64,000 bases of DNA from Sporothrix humicola (taxonomy: Eukaryota > Ascomycota > Sordariomycetes > Ophiostomatales > Ophiostomataceae): positions 163,263-227,262 of the forward strand of contig WNYE01000069.1 of NCBI GenBank assembly GCA_021396245.1, read 5' to 3'. The notes beneath the pieces are model-generated. The model ran no database searches. It was given only the letters and a program-made list of their open reading frames with translations, and was not told the origin of the DNA. Positions 42,427 to 54,013 of this stretch are shown piece after piece. Each line of letters opens with the position of its first letter. The first letter of the stretch is position 1. The position numbers were made by a program, and so were the translations under genes.

Positions 42427-44427
42427 TTAGCCCGAGCCGCCCTTGAAGGCCTTGCCGAAGACAATGACCTGGAGCTGATCGTAGATCGACAGGACACCGG
42501 CACCGGCGACACCACGGAGAATGTTGGCGCCAGCACCCTTGAACAGGGACTTGACACCCTCCTTGGCGACGATCTGGCGGAAAGCATCCAGAGAGCTCGA
42601 GTACTTGACGGCCTCACCCGAGGTCATCATCATGCGACGGCGGACAGTGTCAAGGGGGTAAGAGGCGATACCGGCACCAGTGGTGACGCACCAACCCAGA
42701 GCGAACGAGGCGAGGAAGTTGTTGGACAGGTTGCCGACCAGGACGACGGGCTTGATCGAGTCGTACATACCGAAGTACAGACCACGGTAGACAACGATAC
42801 CAGCGACGGAGGGACCGAAACCACGGTACAGACCAGCAATACCGTCAGAGGCCAGGGTCTTGCGGTAGACATCGACCAGGCCGTTGAACTGGCGCTCACC
42901 ACCCTTCTTGGCCGACTTGGCGTCGTTGGCAAGACGGGTACGGGCGTAATCCAGAGAGTAGACGAACAGGAGCGAGGTGGCACCAGCGGCACCACCCGAG
43001 GCCAGGTTACCGGCCATCCACATCCAGTAGCCGTCACGGTCCTTCTTGTAACCGAACATCTTCTTGAACTTGTCGCGGAAAGCGAAGTTCAGGGCCTGCG
43101 TCGGGAAGTAACGGATGACGTTGGCCGTGTTACCACGCCACAGGGACATGACACCCTCATCGGCGATGGTGCGGCGGAAGCAGTCAGCGATACCATCGTA
43201 ACGGCGGTCAAGACGGCCAGCCTTGATCATCTCATCCTGCAGTGGTTGTTAGATGACGTTCGGTTTTCTGTTTGCGAGCAGTTTCTCCATATCGCCAATG
43301 CCAATGCCATGCGTTGCCGTCCCGTCAACAAAGGGACGTCAGGCGCGCTAGGCACGGCATGGCTTAAAGTGCGCGCACTAGAGCCAATTCCAATTGCCCG
43401 CAAACCCGAAAAAGAAAAATAGACAACGGCCACTCCTTTCGGGATATGTCGATCACTTTCACGTGACACGCGAAAAAAAGATCCAACCGATATTCCTTAT
43501 CGGTGGCCACCCCTGGACAATTGGGCCTCCCCTATCCCGCATCCGGGACAAAGAATTGAGAAGACGCGGTTATCCAGGGTATAGCCGTTGACCGGATGTC
43601 CGTCAAGTTGACTTGACAGTGTCTTTTCGCTTTTCGGTGCGAATTGGAGCTTAACTGCCAGTGCAGCAATTTTGGGGGGAGGTGGGCGGCAAACGCCGGA
43701 TCAGCTCGTTTGCTGAGCGGTGAACACGTACCTGGTTCTGGACGAGAAGCTTGACACGCTCAATGGGAGCAGCAGCGGTCTTCGAGACGGCAGCGGAAAC
43801 ACCGCCCACTGTGAGTGAGAGTCAGTAAATGCATGGTCCATGGTCGTTCTTTGCCGGGGCTATCTCGATGTAGGCGTGTGGCCGATAAGCGTCGAACTGC
43901 TTATGCCGTTGCAGCGAGAGCCAGAGGGTCGGATTGGAGAGTTTTCTACGTACTCAGGAAGTCCACCACGAAGGACTGAAGAAGAAAATGTTAGCAAAAT
44001 GCATTCCACCGGAATATATTGCACCGAAGCCTTATCGGCAAACACGATCTTCGAAGGGGACATCGCCGGAGTAGGTGTATGGAGGCAAGATTAGAGTGCG
44101 CAGGAAAAGTTTTAGCGACGCTGCAAAACAGCCCGAGATCGAGCTGTGCCCAATAGGCTGCACCACCGCACAAACGAACACAGGATACAATTGCGGCAAT
44201 TGCCCAATTGACAATCCAGTGTTTCCTGGCACTCAATCAATGCGAATTGGGAATGGGAAATGTATTGTTGCGGGTTGAGGCGTGGGATATCGCGATCGTG
44301 AGGGAATTCCGGCGATGTGCCCCAAAGAGTCGGTCAAAGCGACCGCACACAAAAAACGCAAATAGCTGCAGCAGCGGGTGAAACTTACGGGCATGCCCCA
44401 GATCTTGATATCTTCCTTGGAGCTCAT
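42427..44427 (-). CDS. AAC: Mitochondrial ADP/ATP carrier
   Basis: Four exons (44389-44427, 43954-43975, 43732-43808, 42427-43236) encode 315 residues. The inner-membrane carrier exchanges cytosolic ADP for matrix ATP. All three mitochondrial-carrier signatures are present (PIERVKLLVQNQ, SLDYARTRL, PLDTVRRRMMM). The RRRMMM sequence is diagnostic for ADP/ATP carriers. The exon 2 model is only 22 nt and encodes SFVVDFL; it restores the conserved first helix entry before MGGVSAAVSKTAAAP. The three introns are long for this window (413, 145 and 495 nt). Introns in the first tenth of the gene often carry regulatory sequence in fungi; intron 3 contains a TCACGTGA palindrome (43459-43466). Codon use is strongly biased, as expected for high expression. 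Confidence 0.95.
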
Positions 44428-46902
44428 TTTGGCGACTGATCAAAGACAAGTCTGAATGAATGGAGTGGAGATGCGAAAAGAAGGACGGCAATGAAAAGCG
44501 ATCCTAGGAAAAGAAGGGAAAGAGGATGAAGAAGAAGAAGGGAAGGGGGGAGAAGAAGAAAAGAGGAAAGGAAGAAAATGGAAGGAGGGAAGGGGGGGAG
44601 AAAAGAGAGAGCGGGAAAAAAAAGTCGAATCGCAGGAAGGGGAAAAAAAATTCCTCGGTTGCGAAATTTATTATGGGACAGGAGGGAAGGAGCAACGGCC
44701 GAAGAGCCACAGAAAAGGGTGCAAAGTGCCCTGAACAAACTCAAACTGCCTTCCAGACAGGGAAGGGACACCCGCTGGAGCGGCAAAATAGCGGCCGAAG
44801 CCCAGTATAATTTTTTTAGGCGTCGCAATTTTTTTCTCATAGCGCGTTCAGGTCGGCGGCGACTCCTGGCTACAGAAGGCCCAGAAGGCGGGTGCCCCTT
44901 TCTCTGGTGTAGTTTTTTTCAGCGATTCTTTCCGGCCGGGCGCGCTAGTCTCAGACGGAAGGCCCACTTTATTCTTCTCGACAGCCAAGAAGGAAACAGC
45001 GAGCCAGCGCTTCGTCCTGCTTTTTTGGCTGTGCTTTTTTCGTCCCTGCACTCCTGCCCGCGGTCACCCACGGCAACGACGAGCGAGTTTTTTTCCCTTC
45101 TCCCTCTATTTTGCGGCCTGAGGCAAGGCCAAACGCGAAGAAACGAGGGGCGATGGGTCTTTCGCTCTTTCTTGTTACAGGCCTTGGCCATTCACCCCTC
45201 TCTTAGCGCGCACGGCCAGAATATTTCTTTGCTTCCTTCTTTCTTTTTTTTAATTCCTTTTTACCTCCTGCCCTCAGAATAAAAAGGCTCTTGCCGGTTC
45301 AATCCGATGGCAACCCTTTGGCCACCCACCACAATCGCTGCCACAGCCACGGCCTTGTGTTCAGCGATGGCGATGCACTCGAGAATACGTCAAGAAGCTG
45401 TGCCATATTGTGTCAAGTGGTCGATGTGAACACTAGATTTGAAGCTTTATATGATGGAATTGTTCAAGTGACAGTCGAAATAAACCGGGATTTCGCATGT
45501 GTGTGGCATCCTGTCTTCTGTTCTTCGTCAGAATTGCGGCGGCTTTCTCCAGATTTCATAATCTCTTTCTGCCCCCCGTATCTGGGGAAAACAAAGCCGC
45601 AACTGAATCAGACGTTACAGGCGCTGTCTGATACGGAGTATTCCAATCAACACCGAGCATTGCTTGGTTGTAATACGGGAAGAGAACAGGGAGACAGGCT
45701 CGACAGGGTCCCTGGATCTCAATAGCGGGCACGCTCCATTTGCTAGCGCCTGAGTGGCACTGATAGGCTTTAACAGGAAGACAGGCTCTGTATCCGGCAG
45801 GTGTTCGGCGGCGTTTTTCAGGGTTTAGTGTGTTCTTGACCGTGCTGCCGGTTTGTCAGTCGGATAAGCGGAGGGCCGGACACTCGCAACGACGCAAAGC
45901 AAGAATCAGGCACAAATTAGGCCGCTTTACAGATCTGCCACAGCATGTGCATTTGATCGATCTCCCTCCCTTAATGTCATAAATAGTCTGCCGTACTTTT
46001 CTCGTGGGCCTTCACGCCAAGACAGTCCCGGCGGCGGCATCAAGACAGTCGGCGACGCCGGCTTTCCAAGACGGCCGATGATAGCCACTTGGGGCTACCA
46101 ACACAGTGTACGACGTTCTCGTATGGTCAGATAGTTCTCGTTTACGGAGGAAACGGTAGTACTATGTAAATAGCAGGCCGCCGATTGGGTCCATACATGG
46201 TGCCCAAATTGGGCTCGTAACACAAAGTGAAGGAAAGAACTGTGGCAGCTGCCCCACCGCACATAAAAGACGATCTGCCACCTGGCAGACAAAATATTGT
46301 CGAGAAGCTCGTAGCCAACTCCACGTCATGGATTGTGTCAATACATCTGCAGCCACTTTAGACATATACGGGGTGAACTAGATCAGACAGCTCGTCCCTA
46401 CACGCAGAATGTACAGCCTCAACTAGATCACCGGTTGACAGAACACATATCACTACGAACAACGTCATCATATATCACTTGCAATGGGACCAAGTTGTGA
46501 GTTTTTTTGTTTCTTTCATTGGATCGAAGCCTACACGTCCGATTGGTTTTCTCGGAACAGCTTCTCCTATATTTTTTTTGTTGGTTGGAAGCGTACATAC
46601 AAGGACGCCAGCTGCTATTTCAACAGCAGGGTGCATGTCTCCTTTTTTGTCCATATCAAGGTATGAAGTGCTGCCACGGCCGGGACAATATGCGTTCGTC
46701 GGCCGTGTTGGCCAGTCGTCGTCGTTCTCCTGTCACCTCTCTGCCATGGTATCATGTCATGCAAAGTAACAGAAATGTCGTTTCTTTTTTAATAAAAACA
46801 AAGCCAATATCCCGAAATCCCAAATAATTTTTTGTCATCACACAACTCCGCCAAAGCAACTGGGTTTGTCTGGTAGTATCATCGTGGTAGGTTGGAATTC
46901 GT
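44428..46902. other. Intergenic region, 2.5 kb, upstream of the ADP/ATP carrier
   Basis: The 350 bp before the carrier start are very purine-rich on the plus strand (pyrimidine-rich in the gene's sense), as in strong fungal promoters. The rest (45.3-46.9 kb) has no supported gene. A short imperfect duplication (GACAGGCTC in two contexts, near 45690 and 45780) is visible. Open frames such as 45291-45725 look like chance. Confidence 0.5.
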
Positions 46903-47604
46903 TTAATCGGTGCCGCCGACGGCGCGGGCTGGATATGTTAGCATGTGTGCCTTGTATGTATAGCGTGCATCTTGCATCGGGACGGAACATACTGTAGATC
47001 TTCATCTTGCTGTGGCCAACAACCTGCTTGATCTGGCCCTTCTCCTCCAGATCAGCGAGGCACTTCCGTGCCAGGGAGCCGTTGATCTTAAGTCTGTCGA
47101 CCAGGACGGCGACAGTCACGAGGCGGTAGGACTGGACATCCTTGTAGAGCTTCTCCGAGGTCGACTTGTCTAGGATGACGGCGTGCTGGGCCTTGTCCTT
47201 GACTGTGCGGTTGTTAGCAGATTGTTCTCAATGAGGGTGGGCTGCGCCAGCTCGTCATCGATGCCGTGCCGAGTTGGAGAGAGGGGTCGGTCCGGAGTAT
47301 CTATCCAGCATTTCCGGATCCATCAAGTTGCGAGTCTCAAAGTCGTCCCGGCTGCTGTCCCAAGAAACTTTCAGTTCCGCAACCAGAGACCGGATCGACT
47401 CGTCGATTTCGCTCGTTGATGAAATATGGAAAGATGAAAGATGCGTCTCGAGATGGTCGTCGTCCTCGTTCTCGTCCGTTCGGCGGCGGCCGCGATGCGG
47501 CTCTTGTTTCTTCGTCATTTCAAATGCGTCGACTTTTCGATAAACGTACCCTTGCCCTTGGACCACTTCTTCTTCTGCTTCTTTGCGCCTGCTGCGGGGG
47601 CCAT
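46903..47604 (-). CDS. RPS25: Cytosolic 40S ribosomal protein eS25
   Basis: Three exons (47550-47604, 46993-47202, 46903-46928) encode 96 residues. eS25 lies on the head of the small subunit near the E site and supports IRES-dependent initiation. The N terminus is Ala/Lys-rich (KKQKKKWSKGK). It is followed by the conserved winged-helix body (DKAQHAVILDK, SYRLVTVAVLVDRLKINGS, ARKCLADLEEKG) and the C-terminal IYTRA sequence, which is restored only by splicing in the last 26-nt exon. Intron 1 is 347 nt, early in the gene, as is common for fungal ribosomal protein genes. The gene is divergent from RPS5, with 768 bp between the starts. Confidence 0.95.
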
Positions 47605-47867
47605 GATTGCTGATTTTGTTGATGTGACGGTTGAACTTGGTGATCGCACAATCAAGAGAGTGAAAGAGGGAGGAGGGAGGTCAAAAGTCGAGAGTGCTTT
47701 TCTTTTCCCACTACTAATTAGATTTTAGTTTTTTTGGTGCACCAAATTATGGTTGGACGGAAAAAATTCAAGGCCCGCAGTAGGGAGACTCTGCCACCAA
47801 AAGACAAGGCGGCGGGGGGGGCAGTATTTTTTCCCAGCATAGCACGTGTATTATGTCAGCCATATCT

Positions 47868-47875
47868 AGCCCTAA
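47868..47875. promoter_or_regulatory. Tbf1-like CCCTAA box
   Basis: AGCCCTAA contains the TTAGGG-type core recognised by Tbf1. It lies 44 bp from the TCACGTGA palindrome in the divergent ribosomal promoter. Confidence 0.45.
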
Positions 47876-47918
47876 TGGAGACCCGCTTGGATGAGGTTGG
47901 CACACGAGGGGAGAGTGG

Positions 47919-47926
47919 TCACGTGA
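47919..47926. promoter_or_regulatory. Cbf1-type TCACGTGA palindrome
   Basis: This perfect 8-bp palindrome is 315 bp upstream of the RPS25 start and 447 bp upstream of the RPS5 start. It matches the full Cbf1 site. Confidence 0.5.
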
Positions 47927-48372
47927 GAAAATCGCAAGCCCTCTCCCAGACTCTTGCATTCTGCGAGGTTTTTGGTGGTTGATTTTCTTTTTTTCGCCCT
48001 AGCAAAAAGACGCTAGCAGGCTTGACCACTCGTTGCAGTGAGCGTACAGTGTGGAAAGTGAGGGGACCCTCGCCCTAAGTGCCAAATTCGCTCCTTCCTC
48101 CAGCGCTTTCACCGTACAGTCCGCCGTCCACTGTGCCTTCCCAACTCTGTGTGCAAAAAAATCTAAGTGGCCGAAAAGAGAAAATCCACCAAGGCCAAAA
48201 AATTTCGGGAGACGCTTCACAAAAACCACCACCCTTCTCTACATCGACAAAACCCGACCCCATCACCACCGGTGCCGCCAAAACACAGAAAAAAAGAGCA
48301 TTTCGCAGCCTTTTTTTCTCTCGTCGTTCAATCCGAATCCCTTTTTCTTCTTCACAAGACAACACCGCCAAC

Positions 48373-49534
48373 ATGTCTGACGCCGAGATCGAGGTCGAGA
48401 CCGTCTCGTACAACGTCCTCCCCAAGGAGGTTACGAACGAGATTGGCACCGTCAAGCTCTTGTACGAATTTTGTCCCCGTTGCGAATAGCATCGCCATCG
48501 TCTCCCATCGCCGCCGCCGACTGGGAACATCCGGCTGGATCGAGAGGGAGACACTCTAGATGAATTGCTGGCTGACCGTGTTTTTCTTTGAACAGCAACA
48601 AGTGGAGCTACGATGATGTCGAGATCCGTGACATCTCCCTCACGTAAGTTCCTGATGCATTCTACGGCCATGCGCGACCATCGAACGATAAAGACGACGA
48701 CACGAGAAGGGATTCAGCAGTGCTCTTGGGGTGGTACATTGATTCGACGACAACCCGACAGGATGACAGGATTTGGAGCGGAGGAATCAAGACGACCATA
48801 ATGGCAAGGCTCGACGAACGACACGACAATGTTGAAAGGATAGATCGGACGAGAGCACTATGAAGATTACTTCTCGTCAAAGAAGGACATCGAACGACCG
48901 CGCATGGCCAAACGACACGAACGACCCGACCATCGATACTAACAATCTCAACAGGGACTACATCCAGATCCGCTCGCCGGTCTACATCCCCCACTCCGCT
49001 GGCCGTTTCGCCGTCAAGCGCTTCCGCAAGGCTAACTGCCCCATCATTGAGCGCCTGACCAACTCGCTGATGATGCACGGCCGCAACAACGGCAAGAAGC
49101 TGATGGCTGTCCGCATTGTTGCCCACGCTTTCGAGATCGTGAGTCTCTCCTCTACCTGGGATATTTTGTATTAAATAGGAATGCATGGAAGAGAAACACG
49201 TACTAACCTCCCGCAGATCCACCTGATGACCGACCAGAACCCCATCCAGATTGCCGTTGACGCCATTGTCAACTGCGGTCCCCGCGAAGACTCGACCCGT
49301 ATTGGCTCGGCCGGTACCGTCCGGAGACAGGCTGTCGATGTCTCGCCCCTGCGCCGTGTCAACCAGGCCATTGCCCTGCTAACCACTGGTGCCCGCGAGG
49401 CCTCGTTCCGCAACGTCAAGTCGATTGCTGAGTGCCTGGCTGAGGAGCTGATCAACGCCGCCAAGGGCAGCAGCAACTCGTACGCCATCAAGAAGAAGGA
49501 CGAGCTGGAGCGTGTCGCCAAGAGCAACCGGTAA
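48373..49534 (+). CDS. RPS5: Cytosolic 40S ribosomal protein uS7 (Rps5)
   Basis: Four exons (48373-48461, 48596-48643, 48955-49138, 49217-49534) encode 212 residues. uS7 forms part of the mRNA exit channel and contacts E-site tRNA. The body is fully conserved: KRFRKANCPIIERLTNSLM, MMHGRNNGKKLMAVRIV, QNPIQIAVDAIVNCGPRED and the basic, invariant tail ELERVAKSNR. The first intron uses the donor GTACGA; all acceptors end in CAG. Intron 2 is 311 nt; I looked for C/D snoRNA boxes and saw no convincing pair. The acidic N terminus (SDAEIEVETV) is the usual eukaryotic extension. Confidence 0.96.
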
Positions 49535-50129
49535 AGTGTTTGTATTTGTATCATATTATTTATACTACCTTGCCAGTTTGTCTTGTTCCGCTCTTTATTT
49601 TTTGCATCATGCTTCCGGACTTTGTTAGGTGTTGGTGCAAGGTTGCTTAGTCTCCCATGTTTCTTGTGTCTTTGCCCACGGAGCACCAGGGTGTGTTTCT
49701 GAGAACGAGGCTTTGACTGGGGGCATGGAGGACCGGGGACTAGGGGACGTTTTGCGGAGGATGGGGAAAACGGGAAAAACGGGATCAAGGGAACGGAGGG
49801 TTGTTGTCATCCACCCGATACAACAGAACCTTTCCAGTTCTTTCCGGTCTGTTTTTTTGTGGCCAACTCTTTTTTTTTGTCTTTTTCTATTTGCCGTGTT
49901 ATTTATGGGGGATATTCCTTTTTCATTTTCAACGCAAAAAACCAAAAAGTGGGAGTTTTGTGAAAAAACACAACGGCAGAAACAAAAACACAAGAACCAA
50001 AAATGGAAAATGGAAAAAAAATTCAACAAATTCAATAACCTGGTGTCTTATTCAAGCGTGACCGTCTATCGTAATGTATTGTCCTCTAGATTGTCTAGAT
50101 GTGTATCATGAATCGTAAAATATCTGATC
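49535..50129. other. Convergent 3' region RPS5/GNAT
   Basis: This 595-bp interval between two stop codons is rich in T and A runs in its right half. No gene is supported. Confidence 0.55.
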
Positions 50130-51002
50130 CTACTCCTTCTTGGACAGGTCCAGCCGACGGAACATGCCCACGTGCGGAATGCCTTCTTCCCACCAAGTGC
50201 CCATACCCTCGTCGACGACAAAGCCGAGGCGCTCGTAGAAGCCCAGAGCCTGGACCTGTGCGTGCAGACACACGAGGCCGTTGAACTTGGTCTCTGCCAC
50301 CGCGGCCTTGGCCATAGGGTCGACCTTGTCAAAGTATGACGGGTTTTTCTGGATCCAGTCGAGCGCAGTCTGCACAAGGTACTGGCCGAGGCGGAAGCCA
50401 CGGTACGACGACAAAACGGCAATCCGGCCCAGCTTGACATACGGCTCCTTGCCGTCGTGCATAGACGTCGCCCGGTCGGGGCCGACAGCAGCTGCAATCT
50501 CGGCCGCTTCGTCCTCTTCGGTGGCGTCGAAAAACTCCATTTCTGACTGCGGCGTCTTGTACGTAGGCGGCGTGCCGGCATCCTTTTCGTCCCCGGCACC
50601 TACCTTGCGCACCCACTTGCCCTTGAGGATCACAGCGCCGTCGATAATGTTGTACAGGCCGCCCGGGGTCGGGTGTGGCGGCTGAGGGTACGGAACGACA
50701 CGAATCGTACCGACAGGCTGCTGCGAGAGAGCGGACGTGTTGTCGCCGCCGTCGCCCAGGTAGGCGACCCAATGGACCGAGCGCTCGTCATCCTCGTCGA
50801 GCTCGCTCTCGAGCGGCACTTTCTGCTCGAGAATGAAGACGTCGTGGCGGATGCTCATGGCATCCAGAAACGTCGAGTCGATCTCTGCCTTGCGGGGCTG
50901 ATCCCGTGGAGAGCAGTGCACATCGTAGGCTTTTGTGCTGGGCCGGGACACGACGACCGAGAATGGGAGATTGATGCCCGGTTTAGGAGTGTCGGTAGCC
51001 AT
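50130..51002 (-). CDS. GNAT-family acetyltransferase, substrate unknown
   Basis: A single exon encodes 290 residues. The GNAT fold is indicated by a first strand-helix block with IRHDVFILEQKVP and DEDDERSVHWVAY, then VGTIRVVPYP, the acetyl-CoA motif A (KLGRIAVLSSYRGFRLG, with the R-G-F-R-L-G pyrophosphate loop) and the late motif ALGFYERLGF. An insertion of about 70 residues rich in Asp, Glu and Lys separates the second strand from motif A. Similar ElaA-like fungal proteins are annotated only as acetyltransferases. No signal or targeting sequence is seen, so the protein is probably cytosolic or nuclear. It is convergent with RPS5, and the two show no functional link. Confidence 0.85.
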   Translation of the reverse strand: MATDTPKPGINLPFSVVVSRPSTKAYDVHCSPRDQPRKAEIDSTFLDAMSIRHDVFILEQKVPLESELDEDDERSVHWVAYLGDGGDNTSALSQQPVGTIRVVPYPQPPHPTPGGLYNIIDGAVILKGKWVRKVGAGDEKDAGTPPTYKTPQSEMEFFDATEEDEAAEIAAAVGPDRATSMHDGKEPYVKLGRIAVLSSYRGFRLGQYLVQTALDWIQKNPSYFDKVDPMAKAAVAETKFNGLVCLHAQVQALGFYERLGFVVDEGMGTWWEEGIPHVGMFRRLDLSKKE

Positions 51003-51779
51003 GCTGCTGTCTCTTGAAGTGGTGATGTTTGAGTCTGAAAACTCTGAGATGTTGAAGAACAGAAGAACAGTCTAAAAAGGACTAAAATGGCGGCAGTCTA
51101 TTGTGTCGGTGGCACTCTAGTCTTTGAGAAACAATGAGAACGAAAAGAAGAAGAAAAAATGAAGGGCTGCAACCGCAATGGTTGTCTATATTTTATGTTC
51201 GTCAATAAGTGAGGTTGAAGATTTATGTAAGTGTGGTGGACAAAAGTCATTCAGGCCAAGCCATTGGACCATTGGCGGCAGTCTTTGTAGGCAGCCAGGC
51301 CACGCCTTTGTAGTGAGTGACAGGAGTGTCAACAGTGCATACAAAGGGCGTGGGATTTAGTGACACCTGACCAAAATAGGAAGGTTGGTACGGCCTTGCG
51401 ATCGTCACGGTAGAAGGTACGACCGACGATGGAAGAACGATCCGGAAGGTAGGAGAAGTAAAAAAGGGAGTCATATTAATAAAGTGTGTAGTTTGTTCGA
51501 AAATTATATGCTCATTCTTTATTGATATCGCATTTCCTTTTCATTCTGAATACACAGGTGTGTTCTTGGGATGTTCTATGTTTCTTTGTTCTTTTATTTT
51601 TTAATTTAAAAAGATTGAAAAAAATAGTCCACTCTGAAAATCTCTTAAAAAAATTGACTCAAACAACAAAATAAATATATACAATCGAAGTTATTCTATA
51701 CTTTTCTTTTTTGCAATTCCTATTCGTCCCCGTTTATTCTCGCCCCCCCAAAACTGTAATACCACCACCAAACACCAAT
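51003..51779. other. Intergenic region with one small unconvincing frame
   Basis: The GNAT promoter lies at the left. A 75-codon minus-strand frame (51247-51474) has an ordinary Pro/Thr/Val composition, but I see no family, no upstream exon and no leader, so I leave it as a frame only. The right half is strongly AT-rich. Confidence 0.45.
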
Positions 51780-52381
51780 TTACTTGCTGCCGCACACAAA
51801 CTCCAGATCGCTCAGTGTGTAAGCACCAGTCTTGTTGAACGTCGAGAAAGTAAGAGACGTCGCGACGGCCAGGTTGGCACCAGTAAACTCGGACAGAGGG
51901 ACCGTAACGGCGCCGGGGGTCGTGCCGGCGGGGACGGTGACATTGTGGAAGATGCTCGTGTGTGTCGTGGCGTTGCAGTTGGCCTTTGTCTGGATCTCGA
52001 GCAAGAACGACGACTGGGCCGGGCCGCTGAGCTTGAAGCCGATGCCTGTGAATCCGCTAGAGGCGGCGGCGAGGTCCTCGCACGGCAGGTTCTCGTAAAA
52101 GTAGGAGTTGGCCTTGGTGGTCAAGGACAGCGTCGTGCCCGACACCGAAATGGCGCCCATTGTTTTGTCGTCTGTTGATTAGGCACTGTACGTTGTAATG
52201 ATGGTCAATGTAGACAAGGAAACTCACCACCGCTCACGGAGCCGAGACTGTTTGTCTTGTTGCCCCAGTCGGCAAACGTGTCAATGGGCTTGTTGGCCTT
52301 GCAGGCAGCTCTGCTTTCGAGGGCAGGAGCGGCCATGGCTGAACCGGCAGCCGCGACGCAGAAAATGGACTTGAAAAGCAT
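51780..52381 (-). CDS. Small secreted protein, beta-sandwich-like, unknown function
   Basis: Two exons (52228-52381, 51780-52171) encode 181 residues. A clear signal peptide occupies residues 1-17 (MLFKSIFCVAAAGSAMA). The mature protein begins with PALESRAACK and continues with IDTFADWGNKTNSLG. The rest alternates short hydrophobic strands with Ser/Thr/Asn turns, and has four cysteines and several N-glycosylation sequons, as in carbohydrate-binding or CIA30-like jelly-roll domains; that likeness is only by eye. The intron has donor GTGAGT and acceptor AACAG, and joins SGD/DKTM in frame. A TATATATA box lies about 130 bp upstream. It could be an effector-like or wall-associated protein. Confidence 0.8.
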
Positions 52382-54013
52382 CGTGAAGTTAAGTTGAGAG
52401 GGAGGAAAATAACGGTATTGATGCGAGACGATAGAATGACAATAGATGGAAGTGTAAGATCTCAAAGAGGCGAAGAGGCTCTACGGCTTCGGATGGGAGG
52501 GGAAATCGTATATATATGTGAGCATTGGATACTCTTTCTACACTATTTATGATTTTATCTTTTTTTCTGGGAATAGAACTTTCACACACACACTCTCTCT
52601 CTGGTTCTCGTATATCCTACGAGTCAATTTCTACCGGGGAAATATGCTTCGGGTGAAAGCAAGGAAACAGAAAGGAAGAGGTTTAGGCGAGGTACGTCCA
52701 TCTACAATTGGAGAAAAAATCAAGGCAAAACAGAACAGAACAGGACGACGTATTATTGCACCATGAGAATCAGAGGAAAGGGAATAGAGAGCAATCGAAC
52801 GGGACAGGACCATGGTAAAAAGGGGGGCGAAAGCAAAAACAAATTATCCAAGCTTCTCGCAATAGTACGAGCTGTATATTCGATGCGGAGAGGATTAAGT
52901 AGCTGAGAGCCAAGCACGGACAAGCACATTATCCCGGATCCTTTTTATTTGTGTCTGTCTCTGTACCTGAATTTGTACCTGCACTGGCGTGTTCAAAGAA
53001 AACTTGTGTGTGTATGCTCCTAGAAATTACCGTCTTGGACTGCAGAAAGTAGAGTAAGCGAGATTTAGGAGTACCGGCAGATGTACTATGAGATCGCAGA
53101 TTTAGATGAGGAAGGAGAATGCAAAGGGGCGTTTTTGAGTGGAGTGAAAGTGAGCATTATGTTTACAACAATCAATTCATCACCCTCGAGCTCATTTTTG
53201 TAAAGTTTATCTGATTTTCTTGTCCACTATGGCGCGACACTATTTTAAACGCGACATGGTTATGACGACTGCAATTTTCAACCGATGTTAGGATGTCCGT
53301 TCTCGGTCGACAGGTTTCCCATGTTGTAGATGTTTCTTGCTGGCTTCTTTAGCCATATTGGAAGAAATGTATACAGTTGCGTGGTGCACATATTTTTTGT
53401 TTATTGCATTGCCGCCTTACTTGGCTGCTACTTTCCCCCAAGACGGCTTATGGCTTAGCCAGGCTATTAAGAGGAAACGAAACAAAGCAGAGTGCAGCAC
53501 GGTATTACGCAAACATTGGACGGAAACAAGGTACATTGCTAAAGGTACATCGCCCTTGGATCTTATCCGGCACTGATGTTCCGAAAGGCCTTGTCTGTAA
53601 AGGTTAATTTTGCCTTGCCGTCTTCTGCAAGGGAAAAGGGCAGACGGCGGCACTGGCAATGACAGAGAAGATGACGACGCATGCAGGAAGCAACAACAGC
53701 CGAGCACGTGGGAAAGGGGTCTAGAAATTATCTAGGTGCTGCCGGCCTAGCAACCCGGGCACTCTAAATATTGATGTTGGTGGCCTAAGAAGAATGAGAT
53801 GAAAGACGAAGGATGAGACCCCAATAAGATATGCAAAAATAACAGCAAGTAAAAGAAATTCGTCCGAAAATCCAGGATAAAGTATGCAACTCCGAATTCA
53901 ATTCATACCGGCCAAACGCCGTCATCATACCGAGTCCAATTCCTTGCCCTTGCCAATGGTATCCATCCAAACCCACCTCATCATACTGTCGTCGTCATGT
54001 TATTTCCTTTCCA
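52382..54013. other. Intergenic region, 1.6 kb
   Basis: This is the promoter side of the small secreted gene on the left and the 3' flank of the AT-hook gene on the right. Short open frames have no coding features. Confidence 0.5.
52508..52517 (-). promoter_or_regulatory. TATA box of the small secreted protein gene
   Basis: A TATATATA run lies about 130 bp upstream of the ATG at 52381, a plausible core promoter position. Confidence 0.4.

Larger units (their letters stand above)
47605..48372. other. Divergent ribosomal-protein promoter RPS25/RPS5
   Basis: This interval holds a TCACGTGA palindrome (47919-47926) and three CCCTA-type sites: AGCCCTAA at 47868-47875, GCCCTAG near 47997 and GCCCTAA near 48072-48078. 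These match the Cbf1 core and the Tbf1/telomere-repeat-like core known from ribosomal protein promoters of other ascomycetes. Confidence 0.55.

Noticed and set aside
48644..48954. Possible snoRNA in RPS5 intron 2
   Set aside because: Ribosomal gene introns often host snoRNAs, but I could not find a proper C/D or H/ACA box set here.
51247..51474. 75-codon minus-strand frame
   Set aside because: It ends cleanly but has no family, signal peptide, or second exon that I could find, so it is not called as a gene.
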